This document shows positions 26,291 through 35,795 of a DNA stretch of 64,000 nt, one piece after another. Source of the DNA: Litoreibacter ascidiaceicola (GTDB lineage: Bacteria > Pseudomonadota > Alphaproteobacteria > Rhodobacterales > Rhodobacteraceae); contig NZ_FQUV01000004.1 of assembly GCF_900129235.1 (NCBI RefSeq), positions 248,001 through 312,000 on the forward strand, read 5' to 3'. Every line of letters begins with the position of its first letter. Positions within the stretch are counted from its first letter, which is position 1. The notes beneath the pieces were generated by a model. The model did no database searches, was not told where the DNA came from, and saw nothing but the letters and a program-made list of their open reading frames with translations. Position numbers and translations under genes: made by a program.

Positions 26291-27379
26291 TTACTTTTGC
26301 TCAAATGGAGTCAGTTGGTCCCAGTCGAAGACCACTCCGGTCCCAGCGGTGTTCGGTGCCACCGCCATGTGGTCCTCGATCACAACCGGTCGAGTTGTGT
26401 AGCGCTCGATCGGGAACGAGTGCATCTCGATCCAGCCCGCATCGGGTTGGGCCGCCACAAGGCTCACATGTAGTTCCTGCATCCCGTGCGAGCAGGGGGA
26501 TATCCCGTGTTCGTGGCACAGTGCGGCCACTTGCAGCCATCCGGTGACCCCGCCGCAGTTCGACGCGTCAGGTTGCAGATAGGTCAACTTGGCATCGGCC
26601 ACCGCATATTCGAACTCGTGGATCGTATGAAGGTTCTCTCCCATCGCAAGGGGCATACCTGTCGCCTCCGCAATGCGACCAAAGCCTTTGTAATCATCGG
26701 GGATAGTCGGCTCTTCGAACCACATCAGATCGAACGGCTTGAACGCATTGGCCGCCTCGATCGCCTGATCGACGCTCATTGAATAATTGGCGTCCACCGC
26801 AAAAGCCACATCCGGCCCGATCATCTTCCGAACAGCCGCGATGCGTTCAATATCCTCGGCCAATGTCGGCTGCCCGATCTTGATCTTCACTCCGTTCAAC
26901 CCGCGGTCCAGAAACACCTGTAAACTGTCCAGCAGTTTGGGCAGCGCAAACCCCAGATCAATCCCGCCGCCATAGGCCCGGCATCTATCCGACGCGCCAC
27001 CGGCCATTTTCCACAATGGCTCGCCACGCGATTTGCCCCGCAAATCCCACAGCGCAATGTCCACCGCAGAAATGGCGAAAGAGGCGATCCCGCCCCGCGC
27101 CACGTAATGCACGTGCCACTGCATGGCGTCATACAACGCTTCAACGTCGCGCGCATCTTGGCCAACCAGAAACGGGGTCAGGTCGTCGCGGATCATCGCG
27201 GCAATCGCGGTGCCGCCTTTTCCGCCCGTGTAAGTATAGCCCGTCCCTTCGGAACCATCTTCCAGCCGCACCGTCGTGGTGATCAGTTGGAAAAAATGGT
27301 GATCGCCATGCTTGGCATCCACCAGCACCTCGTCCAGTGGAACATTAAATAGCCGCGTCTGAACCGAGGTGATTTTCAT
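26291..27379 (-). CDS. Mandelate racemase-type enolase-superfamily dehydratase
   Basis: 362 residues with a capping domain (1-130) and a TIM-barrel. All superfamily residues are visible: Lys165 and Lys167 (KIKIG), Asp196, Glu222 (FEEP) and Glu248 (GENL) as metal ligands, Asp271 and His298 (CSHGMQE) as the second base pair. This His/Asp and KxK layout fits the MR subgroup, mostly sugar-acid dehydratases or epimerases. Shorter than L-fuconate dehydratase (about 440). ATG 27379 overlaps the stop of the 2-hydroxyacid dehydrogenase gene as ATGA. It is last of the five-gene left arm (SDR, IlvD, FAH, 2-HADH, this gene). Probable substrate: an aldonic acid; exact identity unknown. Confidence 0.88.
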   Translation of the reverse strand: MKITSVQTRLFNVPLDEVLVDAKHGDHHFFQLITTTVRLEDGSEGTGYTYTGGKGGTAIAAMIRDDLTPFLVGQDARDVEALYDAMQWHVHYVARGGIASFAISAVDIALWDLRGKSRGEPLWKMAGGASDRCRAYGGGIDLGFALPKLLDSLQVFLDRGLNGVKIKIGQPTLAEDIERIAAVRKMIGPDVAFAVDANYSMSVDQAIEAANAFKPFDLMWFEEPTIPDDYKGFGRIAEATGMPLAMGENLHTIHEFEYAVADAKLTYLQPDASNCGGVTGWLQVAALCHEHGISPCSHGMQELHVSLVAAQPDAGWIEMHSFPIERYTTRPVVIEDHMAVAPNTAGTGVVFDWDQLTPFEQK

Positions 27380-28332
27380 AGATGCGCGCATTCCGGAACA
27401 GGTGTCTTCATCGAGCCGTCGGCCTTCCATTGTAACAGGTTGTCCACCGTCAACGCGCCCATCGCCGCGCGCGTCTCATGCGTGGCGGAGCCTACATGCG
27501 GTAACAGCACCGTGCGATCTGACGCTTTCAACGCGTCAGGAATATGCGGCTCCCGCTCGAACACGTCCAAGCCAGCCAGACCCAGCTTGCCGCTGTCCAA
27601 GGCCGCAATCAAAGCGTCCTCGTCCACGACCGAGCCGCGCGAGACGTTGATCAACATGCCCTTTGGCCCCAGAGCTTCCAGCACATCTTTGTTCACGATC
27701 TTGCTGGTCGACGGCCCACCCGGCGTGATGCACACCAACACGTCGCAAGCTTTCGCCATCTCCACCAGATCGGCGTAATACTTATACGGCACGTCTTTCT
27801 TGGTCCGTGTGTGGTACACGATGGTCGGGTTGAACACCGACAAGCGGTCGGCAATCTCCTGCCCAATGCGGCCCAGCCCTAAAATCCCGATGGTCTTGCC
27901 ATCGGGCGAGTTCGACAACGGCGCGTTGCCCTTGGCCTCCCAATCCCCCGAGCGCGCCCACGCCTCGTCATGGCGGAAGTTGCGCAAACCTGCGAGCAGC
28001 AGCAGCAAGGTGGTATTCGCCACCTCGCCATTCAGCACGTTCGGCGTATGCGACACCTTGATGCCCCGCGCCACACAGGCATCCGTGTCCACCGCGTCAT
28101 AGCCGACGCCATAGCCGGACACTGCTTTCAGATTTGGCAACGCCGCCATAACCGCAGGCGGAACCCCGTCATGGCCGTTCGTCATCACCGCCTCAACCGA
28201 GGCACCATGTTCACTTGCCCACGCATCCATATCCGAAATCTCGGAGAACTCGTGGATGGTGAATTCCGGCGTCAGGCGCGACATCATCTTCTCCGTCGCA
28301 CCGCCAATTTTTAACAGGCCGGGGTTGCTCAT
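27376..28332 (-). CDS. NAD(P)-dependent D-2-hydroxyacid dehydrogenase
   Basis: 318 residues of the D-isomer 2-hydroxyacid dehydrogenase family. Rossmann motif [10 protein letters not shown] near residue 153; the basic residues after the second strand (HTRTKKD) favour NADP(H). Catalytic Arg in [10 protein letters not shown], Glu in EREP and His in [10 protein letters not shown] are intact. The members closest in motif are glyoxylate/hydroxypyruvate reductases. In this operon a plausible role is to interconvert the small hydroxyacid or ketoacid released by the FAH hydrolase (inference). It overlaps both neighbours by 4 bases. Confidence 0.9.
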   Translation of the reverse strand: MSNPGLLKIGGATEKMMSRLTPEFTIHEFSEISDMDAWASEHGASVEAVMTNGHDGVPPAVMAALPNLKAVSGYGVGYDAVDTDACVARGIKVSHTPNVLNGEVANTTLLLLLAGLRNFRHDEAWARSGDWEAKGNAPLSNSPDGKTIGILGLGRIGQEIADRLSVFNPTIVYHTRTKKDVPYKYYADLVEMAKACDVLVCITPGGPSTSKIVNKDVLEALGPKGMLINVSRGSVVDEDALIAALDSGKLGLAGLDVFEREPHIPDALKASDRTVLLPHVGSATHETRAAMGALTVDNLLQWKADGSMKTPVPECAHL

Positions 28333-29177
28333 GCGTCTTCGCCCACGGACTGGCGCTGCGTCCCAAGGCCTTCAATGGTCAACTCCATTACGTCACCTTT
28401 CTTGAGGTAAACCGGCTCCGGCTTGATCCCCATGCCCACACCCGGAGGAGTGCCGGTGGTGATCACATCGCCCGGATGCAGGGTCATCAGGCCAGACAAA
28501 TGCTCGATGATCTGCGCTACGGTAAAGATCATCGTATTGGTGTTACCGGTCTGCATGCGCTTGCCATTCACGTCCAAAGACATGGCAAGGTTCTGCACGT
28601 CGCCAACTTCGTCCTTGGTCACCAGCCACGGGCCGGTCGGCCCGAAGGTGTCGCAGGATTTGCCCTTGGTCCATTGGCCGGTCAGTTGTGTCTGGAAATG
28701 CCGCTCGGAGACGTCATTGATCACGCAATAGCCCGCCACATAGTCCAGCGCGTCGGCTTCGGAGACGTATTTGCATTCCTTGCCGATCACCACACCCAGC
28801 TCGACCTCCCAGTCGGTATGGGTCGACCCGCGCGGCATCATCACGTCGTCGTAAGGCCCCACAATGGCAGAATTGGCTTTGAAGAACAGGATTGGATGCT
28901 CGGGGATAGCTGCACCCGTTTCAGCCGCGTGATCCGAGTAGTTCAGGCCGATACACAGGAACTTGCCGATGTTCCCGACGCAAGGGCCAATACGCGGGTT
29001 GCCTTCTACAACAGGCAGGTGATCAACATTTAGTTCACTCAACGCATGCAGCACCGCGTCGCCCAAATGCGCGCCGTCAATGTCCTTCACATGCGCGCTC
29101 AAATCTCGCAGCACACCGTCTGCGTCAATCATCCCGGGCTTCTCTTCGCCCACATCTCCGTAGCGTACTAGTTTCAT
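28329..29177 (-). CDS. Fumarylacetoacetate hydrolase family protein
   Basis: 282 residues. The C-terminal FAH domain begins at KFLCIGLNYSDHAAE (residues 72-86). Metal ligands are Glu124 and Glu126 (DWEVELG) and Asp155 (INDVS), with the later TGTPPGVGMG turn. In L-fuconate and L-rhamnonate non-phosphorylative pathways a protein of this size and layout hydrolyses the 2,4-diketo-3-deoxy acid to pyruvate and a hydroxyacid. The neighbouring SDR with matching active-site residues supports that role here, though acylpyruvase or ureidoglycolate lyase activity in the same family is possible. It overlaps the 2-HADH start by 4 bases and follows the IlvD-type gene by 11. Confidence 0.88.
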   Translation of the reverse strand: MKLVRYGDVGEEKPGMIDADGVLRDLSAHVKDIDGAHLGDAVLHALSELNVDHLPVVEGNPRIGPCVGNIGKFLCIGLNYSDHAAETGAAIPEHPILFFKANSAIVGPYDDVMMPRGSTHTDWEVELGVVIGKECKYVSEADALDYVAGYCVINDVSERHFQTQLTGQWTKGKSCDTFGPTGPWLVTKDEVGDVQNLAMSLDVNGKRMQTGNTNTMIFTVAQIIEHLSGLMTLHPGDVITTGTPPGVGMGIKPEPVYLKKGDVMELTIEGLGTQRQSVGEDA

Positions 29178-29188
29178 CTTAAATCTCC

Positions 29189-30976
29189 CTAATGGTTGTC
29201 ACGCGGCATATATTTGCGCGCGATGTCTTGGTATTTGGTGGCACCCTCCAGCGTCATCCCTTCCGAGAACGGACGCACCATGGCGCGGAAAATCTCCTGC
29301 CACGGGGTCTGGCTGTCCGGCACCGCGATGGAGCCGTTCACCAGTTTCTCGGCGCGTGCTTTCAGCTCGGAATCGTCGACCAGCATGTCAGCGGTGCATT
29401 TGCGCAGGTCGATCCGAACACGGTCGCCGGTTTTCACCAAGGCCAAACCGCCACCATCCGCCGCCTCGGGCGATGCGTTCAGGATCGACGGCGACCCAGA
29501 TGTCCCCGATTGCCGCCCGTCGCCCACGCAGGGCAGGGCATGAATACCCTTTTTCAGCAGATAGGCCGGAGGCCGCATGTTCACGACCTCCGCACCGCCC
29601 GGATACCCTTTCGGCCCCGCGCCGCGCATGATCAGAATGCAATGCTCGTCAATTGCAAGGCTCTCGTCGTCGATCTTGTGGTGGAAATCCTCCGGCCCGT
29701 CGAACACAATCGCGCGGCCCTCGAAGGCGTCAGGGTCGTCGGGGTTTGACAGATACCGCGTGCGGAATTCCTCAGAAATCACGCTGGTCTTCATGATAGC
29801 TGAATCGAACAGGTTGCCTTTCAGGTTGATAAAGCCCGCATCTTTCAACATCGGCGCATCAATCGAGTAAATCACGTCGTCATTGCCCGTCAGAACCCCA
29901 TCGCAGTTCTCGGCCATGGTCTTGCCATTGGCAGTCACCGCGTCCGGATGTGGCAACAACCCCGCCTTCAGCAACTCACCGATCACCGCAGGCACGCCGC
30001 CCGCACGATGGTAATCCTCGCCCAGATACTTGCCCGCCGGTTGCAGGTTTACCAACAGCGGGACCTTGTGGCCGATGCCCTGCCAGTCGTCATTTGTTAG
30101 CTCGATGCCTAAGTGTTTTGCCACCCCGTTCAGATGGATCGGCGCGTTGGTCGACCCCCCAATGGCCGAGTTGATAACAATAGCGTTTTCAAAGGCTTCT
30201 CGGGTCATGATGTCAGATGGCCTTAAGTCCTCATGCACCATTTCCACAATCCGCTGACCGGTGTGGTAGCTGATCTGCCCGCGCTCGCGATAGGGCGCAG
30301 GGATCGCCGCCGCCCCCGGCAATTGCATCCCCAAGCCTTCTGCCAAGGAGTTCATCGTGGTGGCCGTGCCCATGGTGTTGCAATAGCCAACCGACGGCGT
30401 CGAGGACGCCACCAGATCCATAAACCCGTCATCGTCGATCTCGCCTGCCGCTTGCATCTCGCGGGCCTTCCACACGATCGTGCCGGAGCCGGTCCGCTCG
30501 CCATTAAACCAGCCGTTCAGCATCGGCCCCACGCTCAGGGCAACCGCCGGAATGTTCACCGTCGCCGCCGCCATCAAAAGCGCGGGCGTGGTCTTGTCGC
30601 AGCCGATATTCAGCACGACACCGTCGATCGGGTAGCCGAACAGCGTCTCCACCAAAGACAGATACGCCAGATTTCGGTCCAGCATTGCGGTGGGCCGCTT
30701 GCCGGTCTCCTGAATAGGATGCACGGGTATCTCGATCACAGTCCCGCCCGCCGCAATCACCCCGTCGCGAACCCGTTTGGTCAGCTCGATATGGTGCCGG
30801 TTGCACGGGCTCAAATCCGATCCGGTCTGCGCAATCCCGATAATCGGCTTGCCCGATTGCAGCTCCTCTCGGGTCAGCCCGTAATTCAGATACCGCTCCA
30901 GATAAAGTGCGGTCATTTCCTGGTTGTCAGGGTTGTTGAACCACTTCTGCGATCTTAGCTTTGACTTATCCGCCAT
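29189..30976 (-). CDS. IlvD/Edd family sugar-acid dehydratase
   Basis: 595 residues, the size of L-arabonate/D-xylonate-type dehydratases. The three Fe-S cysteines are Cys58 (SPCNRH), Cys126 (IGCDK) and Cys199 (GYCNTMG). Further conserved segments are [14 protein letters not shown] and the C-terminal [20 protein letters not shown] with the catalytic Ser. It removes water from an aldonic acid to give a 2-keto-3-deoxy acid. ATG 30976 is supported by GGGA seven bases upstream, against GTG 30982. It lies 84 bases after the SDR gene. It is a second dehydratase in an operon that also holds an enolase-superfamily one, so two epimeric substrates may converge. Confidence 0.9.
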   Translation of the reverse strand: MADKSKLRSQKWFNNPDNQEMTALYLERYLNYGLTREELQSGKPIIGIAQTGSDLSPCNRHHIELTKRVRDGVIAAGGTVIEIPVHPIQETGKRPTAMLDRNLAYLSLVETLFGYPIDGVVLNIGCDKTTPALLMAAATVNIPAVALSVGPMLNGWFNGERTGSGTIVWKAREMQAAGEIDDDGFMDLVASSTPSVGYCNTMGTATTMNSLAEGLGMQLPGAAAIPAPYRERGQISYHTGQRIVEMVHEDLRPSDIMTREAFENAIVINSAIGGSTNAPIHLNGVAKHLGIELTNDDWQGIGHKVPLLVNLQPAGKYLGEDYHRAGGVPAVIGELLKAGLLPHPDAVTANGKTMAENCDGVLTGNDDVIYSIDAPMLKDAGFINLKGNLFDSAIMKTSVISEEFRTRYLSNPDDPDAFEGRAIVFDGPEDFHHKIDDESLAIDEHCILIMRGAGPKGYPGGAEVVNMRPPAYLLKKGIHALPCVGDGRQSGTSGSPSILNASPEAADGGGLALVKTGDRVRIDLRKCTADMLVDDSELKARAEKLVNGSIAVPDSQTPWQEIFRAMVRPFSEGMTLEGATKYQDIARKYMPRDNH

Positions 30977-31060
30977 CTTCACATCCCGTTAAGGTTAACG
31001 CGCGCCGCCAGAAGCAACACCCTTGTTTCCATTTGGTCACAAATACTCAAACTCCCGACC

Positions 31061-31810
31061 TCAGCCAGACCATCCGCCGTCAATGATATGCGGCTGACCT
31101 GTCGTGAACCCGCTCTCGTCGCTGGCCAGATACACGACCAGCGCTGCAATTTCGTCGGCAGTCGCGATCCGGCCCATCGGCTGACGCGCCACAAACTGCT
31201 TCTTGGCTTCTTCATAGCCGCCGACCTGCTTGCCCAACGCGTGCAGGCGCTCCTCCAAAGACGGGCTTTCCACCGTGCCGGGGCAAATGCAATTGCACCG
31301 GATGCCCTTGGTGATGTAGTCGACGGCCACCGACTTGGTCATCCCGATCACCGCCGCTTTTGTGGTGCCATAAATGAACCGGTTCGGGGCTCCGATGATC
31401 GAGGAGCAAGCGCTCGACATATTCACGATCGAGCCGCCACCGCGCTCCAGCATGCCCGGCAGCGCCGCCTGCATCATCCGCCACATCGACCGCACATTCA
31501 AATCGAACGCGAAGTCCCATTCCGCATCGGTGGCATCCAGTGCGGTGCCGTGATGCACGAACCCTGCGCAGTTGAATAATATGTCAGGATTTACCTTCGC
31601 CACACCGTCTTTCACCGAGTCCGCGTCCCGGACATCCAGCACGAAAGTCTCGATGTTTTCGTGGGCCAGACCGGCCAGCGCTTCGGCATTCACATCGGTG
31701 GCAAATACCTTCGCGCCCTCATTGGCCATGGCCAAAGCCGAGGCGCGACCGATACCCTGCGCAGCGGCCGTTATAATTGCCCGCTTTCCGATAAGTCTAA
31801 GTTTTGACAC
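31061..31810 (-). CDS. SDR oxidoreductase, 2-keto-3-deoxy-L-fuconate dehydrogenase-like
   Basis: 249 residues beginning VSKLRLIGKRAIITAAAQGIG with a GTG start at 31810 and GAAGGGA upstream; the frame to 31879 is rejected. NAD site: AAAQGIGRA, with Asp39 (ATDVN) favouring NAD. Catalytic Ser in MSSACSS, Tyr147 and Lys151 (YGTTK). Arg144 precedes the Tyr, as in the BDH2/2-keto-3-deoxy-L-fuconate dehydrogenase subgroup, which it resembles throughout. It would oxidise C4 of a 2-keto-3-deoxy acid, making the substrate of the FAH hydrolase two genes on. First gene of the left arm, divergent from the 31980 gene. Confidence 0.88.
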   Translation of the reverse strand: MSKLRLIGKRAIITAAAQGIGRASALAMANEGAKVFATDVNAEALAGLAHENIETFVLDVRDADSVKDGVAKVNPDILFNCAGFVHHGTALDATDAEWDFAFDLNVRSMWRMMQAALPGMLERGGGSIVNMSSACSSIIGAPNRFIYGTTKAAVIGMTKSVAVDYITKGIRCNCICPGTVESPSLEERLHALGKQVGGYEEAKKQFVARQPMGRIATADEIAALVVYLASDESGFTTGQPHIIDGGWSG

Positions 31811-31979
31811 GGAAAATCCCTTCTGAAATGACAAGTTGTGATGCAGCGCCCGGAGCAGACGGGCGGCACGACTCGCCAATGCCTAGAATTAAATCCGGAC
31901 CGCTTCAATGCTTTTCACACGCGAAGCCTTGGCTTAGTGTTACCGCAAACAGCCATCCAAAGCCTGAACGGGGAACTCA

Positions 31980-32864
31980 ATGCAAGACCACAAAATCGCG
32001 CTACTTGGCACCGGACTGATGGGCGCTCCCATGGCGCGCAATATTGCAAAAGCGGGCTTCCCGCTGGCCGTCTGGAACCGCTCCCGCAGCAAGGCCGAAC
32101 CGCTCGCGGAGGCGGGGGCGACCGTGCACGATACGGTCACCGGTGCGGTGGCCGATGCGGATGTCGTCATCACCATGCTGTCGGACGGCATTGCGGTCGG
32201 CAGCCTCGTCACCGACGCCGCCGTCACCGGTGCCATGAAGCCGGGCGCGCTCTGGATCGACATGTCCTCCACCAAGCCCGAAGAGGCGCGCACGCAGGCC
32301 GCACATTTGGCCGGTCTTGGGTTCCAGCATCTTGACGCTCCCGTCTCAGGTGGCACCAAGGGCGCGGAGGCAGGCACGCTGGCGATCATGGCAGGCGGCG
32401 ATGCGGACGCCTTCGACCGCGCCACGCCAGTTCTGAAGGCCATGGGTCGCCCCGTCCATGTCGGCCCCACAGGGTCTGGCCAGCTCTCCAAGCTGGCCAA
32501 TCAGGCGATCGTGGCGGTCACCATCGCCGCCGTCGCCGAGGCGATGTTGCTCGTCCAAAGAGGTGGTGCTGATCCCGCCGCCGTGCGCGCCGCGCTCAAA
32601 GGCGGCTTCGCCGACAGCACCATTCTGCAACAGCATGGCGAGCGGATGACAGAAGGCAATTTCGTCCCCGGCGGCCTGTCCAAATTCCAGCTCAAGGATC
32701 TCGACAACCTGCTCAATGAAAGCGGCCAGTTGAGCCTGACACTGCCCACAGCCGAGATGACCCGCGACCGCTTCGCTGATTTCGTCGAGAACATGGACGG
32801 CGCGGACAAGGACCATTCCGGCCTCTACCTCGAGCTTCTCAAGCGCAACGGGGTGACAGCATGA
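31980..32864 (+). CDS. Beta-hydroxyacid dehydrogenase, LtnD/HIBADH-like
   Basis: 294 residues: Rossmann domain with GTGLMGAPMA (residues 10-19), Asn33-Arg34-Ser35 after strand 2 suggesting NADP, substrate motif DAPVSGGTKGAEAGTL (119-134) and catalytic Lys171 (KLANQ). The family oxidises 3-hydroxyacids such as 3-hydroxyisobutyrate, tartronate semialdehyde or L-threonate. It overlaps the denD gene by ATGA. L-threonate dehydrogenase is attractive because DenD acts on D-erythronate, but the kinase OtnK and decarboxylase OtnC of the known tetronate pathway are absent. The 169-base gap to the divergent SDR gene should hold both promoters; I could not identify an operator there. Confidence 0.87.
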   Translation: MQDHKIALLGTGLMGAPMARNIAKAGFPLAVWNRSRSKAEPLAEAGATVHDTVTGAVADADVVITMLSDGIAVGSLVTDAAVTGAMKPGALWIDMSSTKPEEARTQAAHLAGLGFQHLDAPVSGGTKGAEAGTLAIMAGGDADAFDRATPVLKAMGRPVHVGPTGSGQLSKLANQAIVAVTIAAVAEAMLLVQRGGADPAAVRAALKGGFADSTILQQHGERMTEGNFVPGGLSKFQLKDLDNLLNESGQLSLTLPTAEMTRDRFADFVENMDGADKDHSGLYLELLKRNGVTA

Positions 32865-33832
32865 GGGCCCTCATCCTTGGTGGCGGCGGCATGGTCGGCC
32901 AGAAACTGGCCCGTCACATCGCGGCAAACGGATTGAACGGCCAACCGGTCGACATCACTTTGCACGACATCGCGTTCCCATCGGACCCCGTCGCGGGGGC
33001 CGCACAGATCAAAGGCTCCATCGCCGATGCAGGCACGCCCGAAACCCTTGCCAAAACCAAGCCCGATGTGATCTTCCACCTTGCGTCCATCGTGTCGGGG
33101 GAGGCCGAGGCCGATTTCACCAAGGGCTGGGCTATCAACATGCACCCGACTTGGGAGTTGCTCGAAGCGCTGCGAGCGGAGCATGAGGCGGACCCAAGCT
33201 ACCGCCCCCGCATCGTCTTCACCTCGTCCATCGCAGTGTTTGGCGGGCCGTATCCCGACAAGATCAGCGACGATTTCCTGTCCGCACCGCAAACCAGCTA
33301 TGGCGCGCAAAAGTCGATCTGCGAGACCATGATCTCCGACTTTTCCCGCAAGGGCTTCATCGACGGCATATCCATCCGCCTTCCCACCATCTGCGTGCGC
33401 CCCGGTAAACCCAACGCCGCCGCGTCGTCGTTTTTCTCGGGCATTATCCGCGAGCCGCTGAACGGGCAGGAGGCCATTCTGCCCGTGGCCGACACCACGC
33501 GCCACTGGCACGCCAGCCCGCGCTCCGCCACGGGGTTCCTGACCCATGCCGCAACGCTGGACACCGATCTGCTACAAAATCGCCGCGCCCTGAACCTGCC
33601 GGGTGTCAGCTGCACCGTGGCCGAACAAATCGAGGCGCTGCGCGATCTGGCGGGCAACGACGTGGTGAAGCTGATCAAGCCACAGCCCGATCCGGTGATC
33701 CAGAAGATCGTCGAAGGCTGGCCGCGCAATTTCGCACCCGAGCGCGCCCTTGCGTTAGGCTTCAAGGCGGAAAGCAGCTTCAAGGAGATCATTCAGGTCT
33801 ATCTCGATGACGACCTGAAACGACCAATCTAG
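32861..33832 (+). CDS. denD: D-erythronate dehydrogenase-like epimerase family protein
   Basis: 323 residues of the extended SDR (epimerase/dehydratase) family. GGGGMVGQKLA (7-17) binds NAD. TSSIAVFGGPYPDKISDD (121-138) with the catalytic Ser, and Tyr147 and Lys151 (YGAQK) complete the active site. The VFGGPYPD signature and overall length fit DenD, which oxidises D-erythronate to 2-oxo-tetronate. The partner genes of the published pathway (kinase, isomerase, decarboxylase) are not found nearby, so it may serve another C4-C6 acid here. It is coupled to the 31980 gene by ATGA and convergent with the GntR gene (12 bases between). Confidence 0.85.
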   Translation: MRALILGGGGMVGQKLARHIAANGLNGQPVDITLHDIAFPSDPVAGAAQIKGSIADAGTPETLAKTKPDVIFHLASIVSGEAEADFTKGWAINMHPTWELLEALRAEHEADPSYRPRIVFTSSIAVFGGPYPDKISDDFLSAPQTSYGAQKSICETMISDFSRKGFIDGISIRLPTICVRPGKPNAAASSFFSGIIREPLNGQEAILPVADTTRHWHASPRSATGFLTHAATLDTDLLQNRRALNLPGVSCTVAEQIEALRDLAGNDVVKLIKPQPDPVIQKIVEGWPRNFAPERALALGFKAESSFKEIIQVYLDDDLKRPI

Positions 33833-33844
33833 GCACGGTCAGCC

Positions 33845-34504
33845 CTAGCTGATCATGTTGCGCGCAAGGTGGTCGTGGATGTGTTGGCGGCAAAGCGCCT
33901 CGTCGCGGGCAAGGGCGGCTTCTAGGATCGCGCGATGCTCCTCGATATTGTCGACATAATAGCCGTAATTGCTGGCGCGGGACACCAGCTGCTGGCGGAA
34001 CTGGTCGTAGATCGTTTTGTAGGTCTCGCGCAGCAGTGGCGAATTGCAGGCTGAAATCAGCGTGTCATGGAATTCCCATTCGGCGTTCGACCAAAGCGGC
34101 AGCACATGCTCGACAGAGCCCGTGCGCCGGACCTCGCCCTCGATATGGCTCAGTTTGTGATGCGCCGCCGAAAGCCGCGCTTCCCATTCGATGTCGCCGT
34201 GTTTCATCGACAGGCTAGCGCCTTCCTGCTCCAGCAAAATGCGGAACTGCGTCAGGTCATGCTGGCGCTCACGCGAGGTGCGTCGGGCGCGAAAGCCGCG
34301 TTGCTCCTCGAAGGCCACGAGCCCCACGGTGGACAGCCTGAACAGCACCTCGCGGATGGTGTTGGCCGAGCAGCCGTAGGTGTGGCGCAACTCCTCGGAT
34401 TTCAGCTTCTCGCCATGGTCGAATTGCGCGGTGACCAGTTTTCTGTGAAGGTCGTCATAGATCGCAGGCGTATCCATCTTCGGGACTGTCGCGGTGGTGG
34501 TCAT
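33845..34504 (-). CDS. GntR family regulator, FCD subfamily
   Basis: 219 residues. N-terminal winged helix-turn-helix (KLKSEELRHTYGCSANTIREVLFRLSTVGLV, read in pieces) and an all-helical C-terminal FCD domain with conserved Asp/His positions (LWSNAEWEFHDTLISACNS, EEHRAILEAALARDE) that often bind a metal and a carboxylate effector. ATG 34504 has AGGAG upstream. It is divergent from the TRAP transporter operon, and a 12-bp-arm inverted repeat lies between them. Most simply it represses the transport and catabolic genes until a sugar acid binds (inference). Confidence 0.9.
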   Translation of the reverse strand: MTTTATVPKMDTPAIYDDLHRKLVTAQFDHGEKLKSEELRHTYGCSANTIREVLFRLSTVGLVAFEEQRGFRARRTSRERQHDLTQFRILLEQEGASLSMKHGDIEWEARLSAAHHKLSHIEGEVRRTGSVEHVLPLWSNAEWEFHDTLISACNSPLLRETYKTIYDQFRQQLVSRASNYGYYVDNIEEHRAILEAALARDEALCRQHIHDHLARNMIS

Positions 34505-34592
34505 CAATGCTCTCCTGCTCGGGGCCGATCTAGCGCAGCTTCGCGGCGAATGCCAGTTGCGCGGTCGGGCTGACCTCAAAGCTATCCCAAAT

Positions 34593-34623
34593 AATTTTGA
34601 AATTGCAATAAAATTTCAAAATT
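34593..34623. promoter_or_regulatory. Inverted repeat, candidate GntR operator
   Basis: AATTTTGAAATT (34593-34604) and AATTTCAAAATT (34612-34623) are perfect 12-base inverted repeats separated by GCAATAA. The repeat is in the 251-base divergent gap between the GntR gene (start 34504) and dctP (start 34756). A -10-like TAGAAT (34634-34639) follows it toward dctP, so a bound repressor would cover the -35 region. The AT-rich composition contrasts with the surrounding GC-rich sequence. Confidence 0.7.
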
Positions 34624-34755
34624 TGTGAAAAAATAGAATATTTGTTGGCAGCGCCAGATTCGGTTGCTAGGGTCATTGGACGCAGGGTCAACATTGGGGG
34701 AAGACCTCCGTCTGATCCGGAATGCGAAAACAATATATTCGTCTGGGAGGACACC

Positions 34756-35781
34756 ATGAAGATTTTGAACACCGCCGCGAGCTCAGTCGCGGCTTTGGCC
34801 CTGCTCGCCACTGGCGCGGTCGCTGAAGGCCACGCGACCACCAAGCTCCGCATCCAAACGCACTACGCTCCGGAATCGATTTCGGGCAAGCTCGCGACCG
34901 AGTATGTGGAGAACATCCAAGCCATGTCCGGCGGCGCCATCGAAGTCGAGATGTTCTACGCCTCCTCCGTTGTGAAGTCGGTGGAAACCTTCGACGCGGC
35001 TGCATCCGGTATTCTGGATTGCGACATGACAGGCGGCGCCTACCAGACTGGTAAGAACCCTGCCTTCCAGTTCGTGGGCGACATCATGGGCGGCTACGAC
35101 ACGCCTTACCAGCAGTTGTCCTGGCTGTATTACGGCGGCGGTCTGGACGCGGCAGCGCAGCTTTACAACAAATATGACATGGAGCTGATCGGCTGGTGGA
35201 TTTATGGTCAGGAAAGCTTTGCTTCGACCAAGCCTATCGCCAAGGTCGCGGACTTCAAGAACTGGAAGTTCCGCTCCCCTCCCGGCATGGAAACGAAGAT
35301 CTTCGAGAAGCTGGGCGCGTCGCCCATCGTGATGGATTTCACCGAGATCTTTACCGCGCTGGAAACCGGCATCATCGACGGTGCGGACGCATCCGGTCTG
35401 GCAAACAACAAGTCCATGGGCCTGTATGACATTGCCAAATATGCCAACTTCCCGGGCTTCCACTCCATGCCGTCCGACCACCTTGCTTGTAACAAAGCAG
35501 TGTTTGACGCAATGCCGGAAGCACATCAGCGCATCATGAAGGTTGCCATGGAATCGCTGGCTCTGCGCACCGCGCTGACCTTCGAGAAGCTGAACGCCGA
35601 ATCCGCATCGGAACTGCGCGCAAATGGTGTGACCCTGTCGCGTTGGGGTGACGAAGATATGGCCGAGTTCCGCAAGGCGGCTCAAGCCACATGGCCCGAG
35701 TTTGCGACCACGCCGGAAGCCAAAGCGCTGGTTGAAAGCCACATGGGTTACCTGACCCAGCTGGGCCTTGTGTCCGAGTAA
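34756..35781 (+). CDS. dctP: TRAP transporter substrate-binding protein
   Basis: 341 residues with a signal peptide (hydrophobic 8-20, cleavage near AVA-EG). DctP-family lobes, with the hallmark NWKFRSPPGMETKIFEKLGASPIVM region (about residues 173-197) whose Arg salt-bridges the substrate carboxylate. It resembles the TakP/keto-acid branch, in keeping with the large DctQ partner. It captures an organic acid in the periplasm for DctQM. ATG 34756 follows GGGAGG; the upstream frame to 34642 is leader. First gene of a ten-gene run ending at 45755. A strong hairpin lies between it and dctQ. Confidence 0.93.
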   Translation: MKILNTAASSVAALALLATGAVAEGHATTKLRIQTHYAPESISGKLATEYVENIQAMSGGAIEVEMFYASSVVKSVETFDAAASGILDCDMTGGAYQTGKNPAFQFVGDIMGGYDTPYQQLSWLYYGGGLDAAAQLYNKYDMELIGWWIYGQESFASTKPIAKVADFKNWKFRSPPGMETKIFEKLGASPIVMDFTEIFTALETGIIDGADASGLANNKSMGLYDIAKYANFPGFHSMPSDHLACNKAVFDAMPEAHQRIMKVAMESLALRTALTFEKLNAESASELRANGVTLSRWGDEDMAEFRKAAQATWPEFATTPEAKALVESHMGYLTQLGLVSE

Positions 35782-35795
35782 GACCAAAACCTTGG

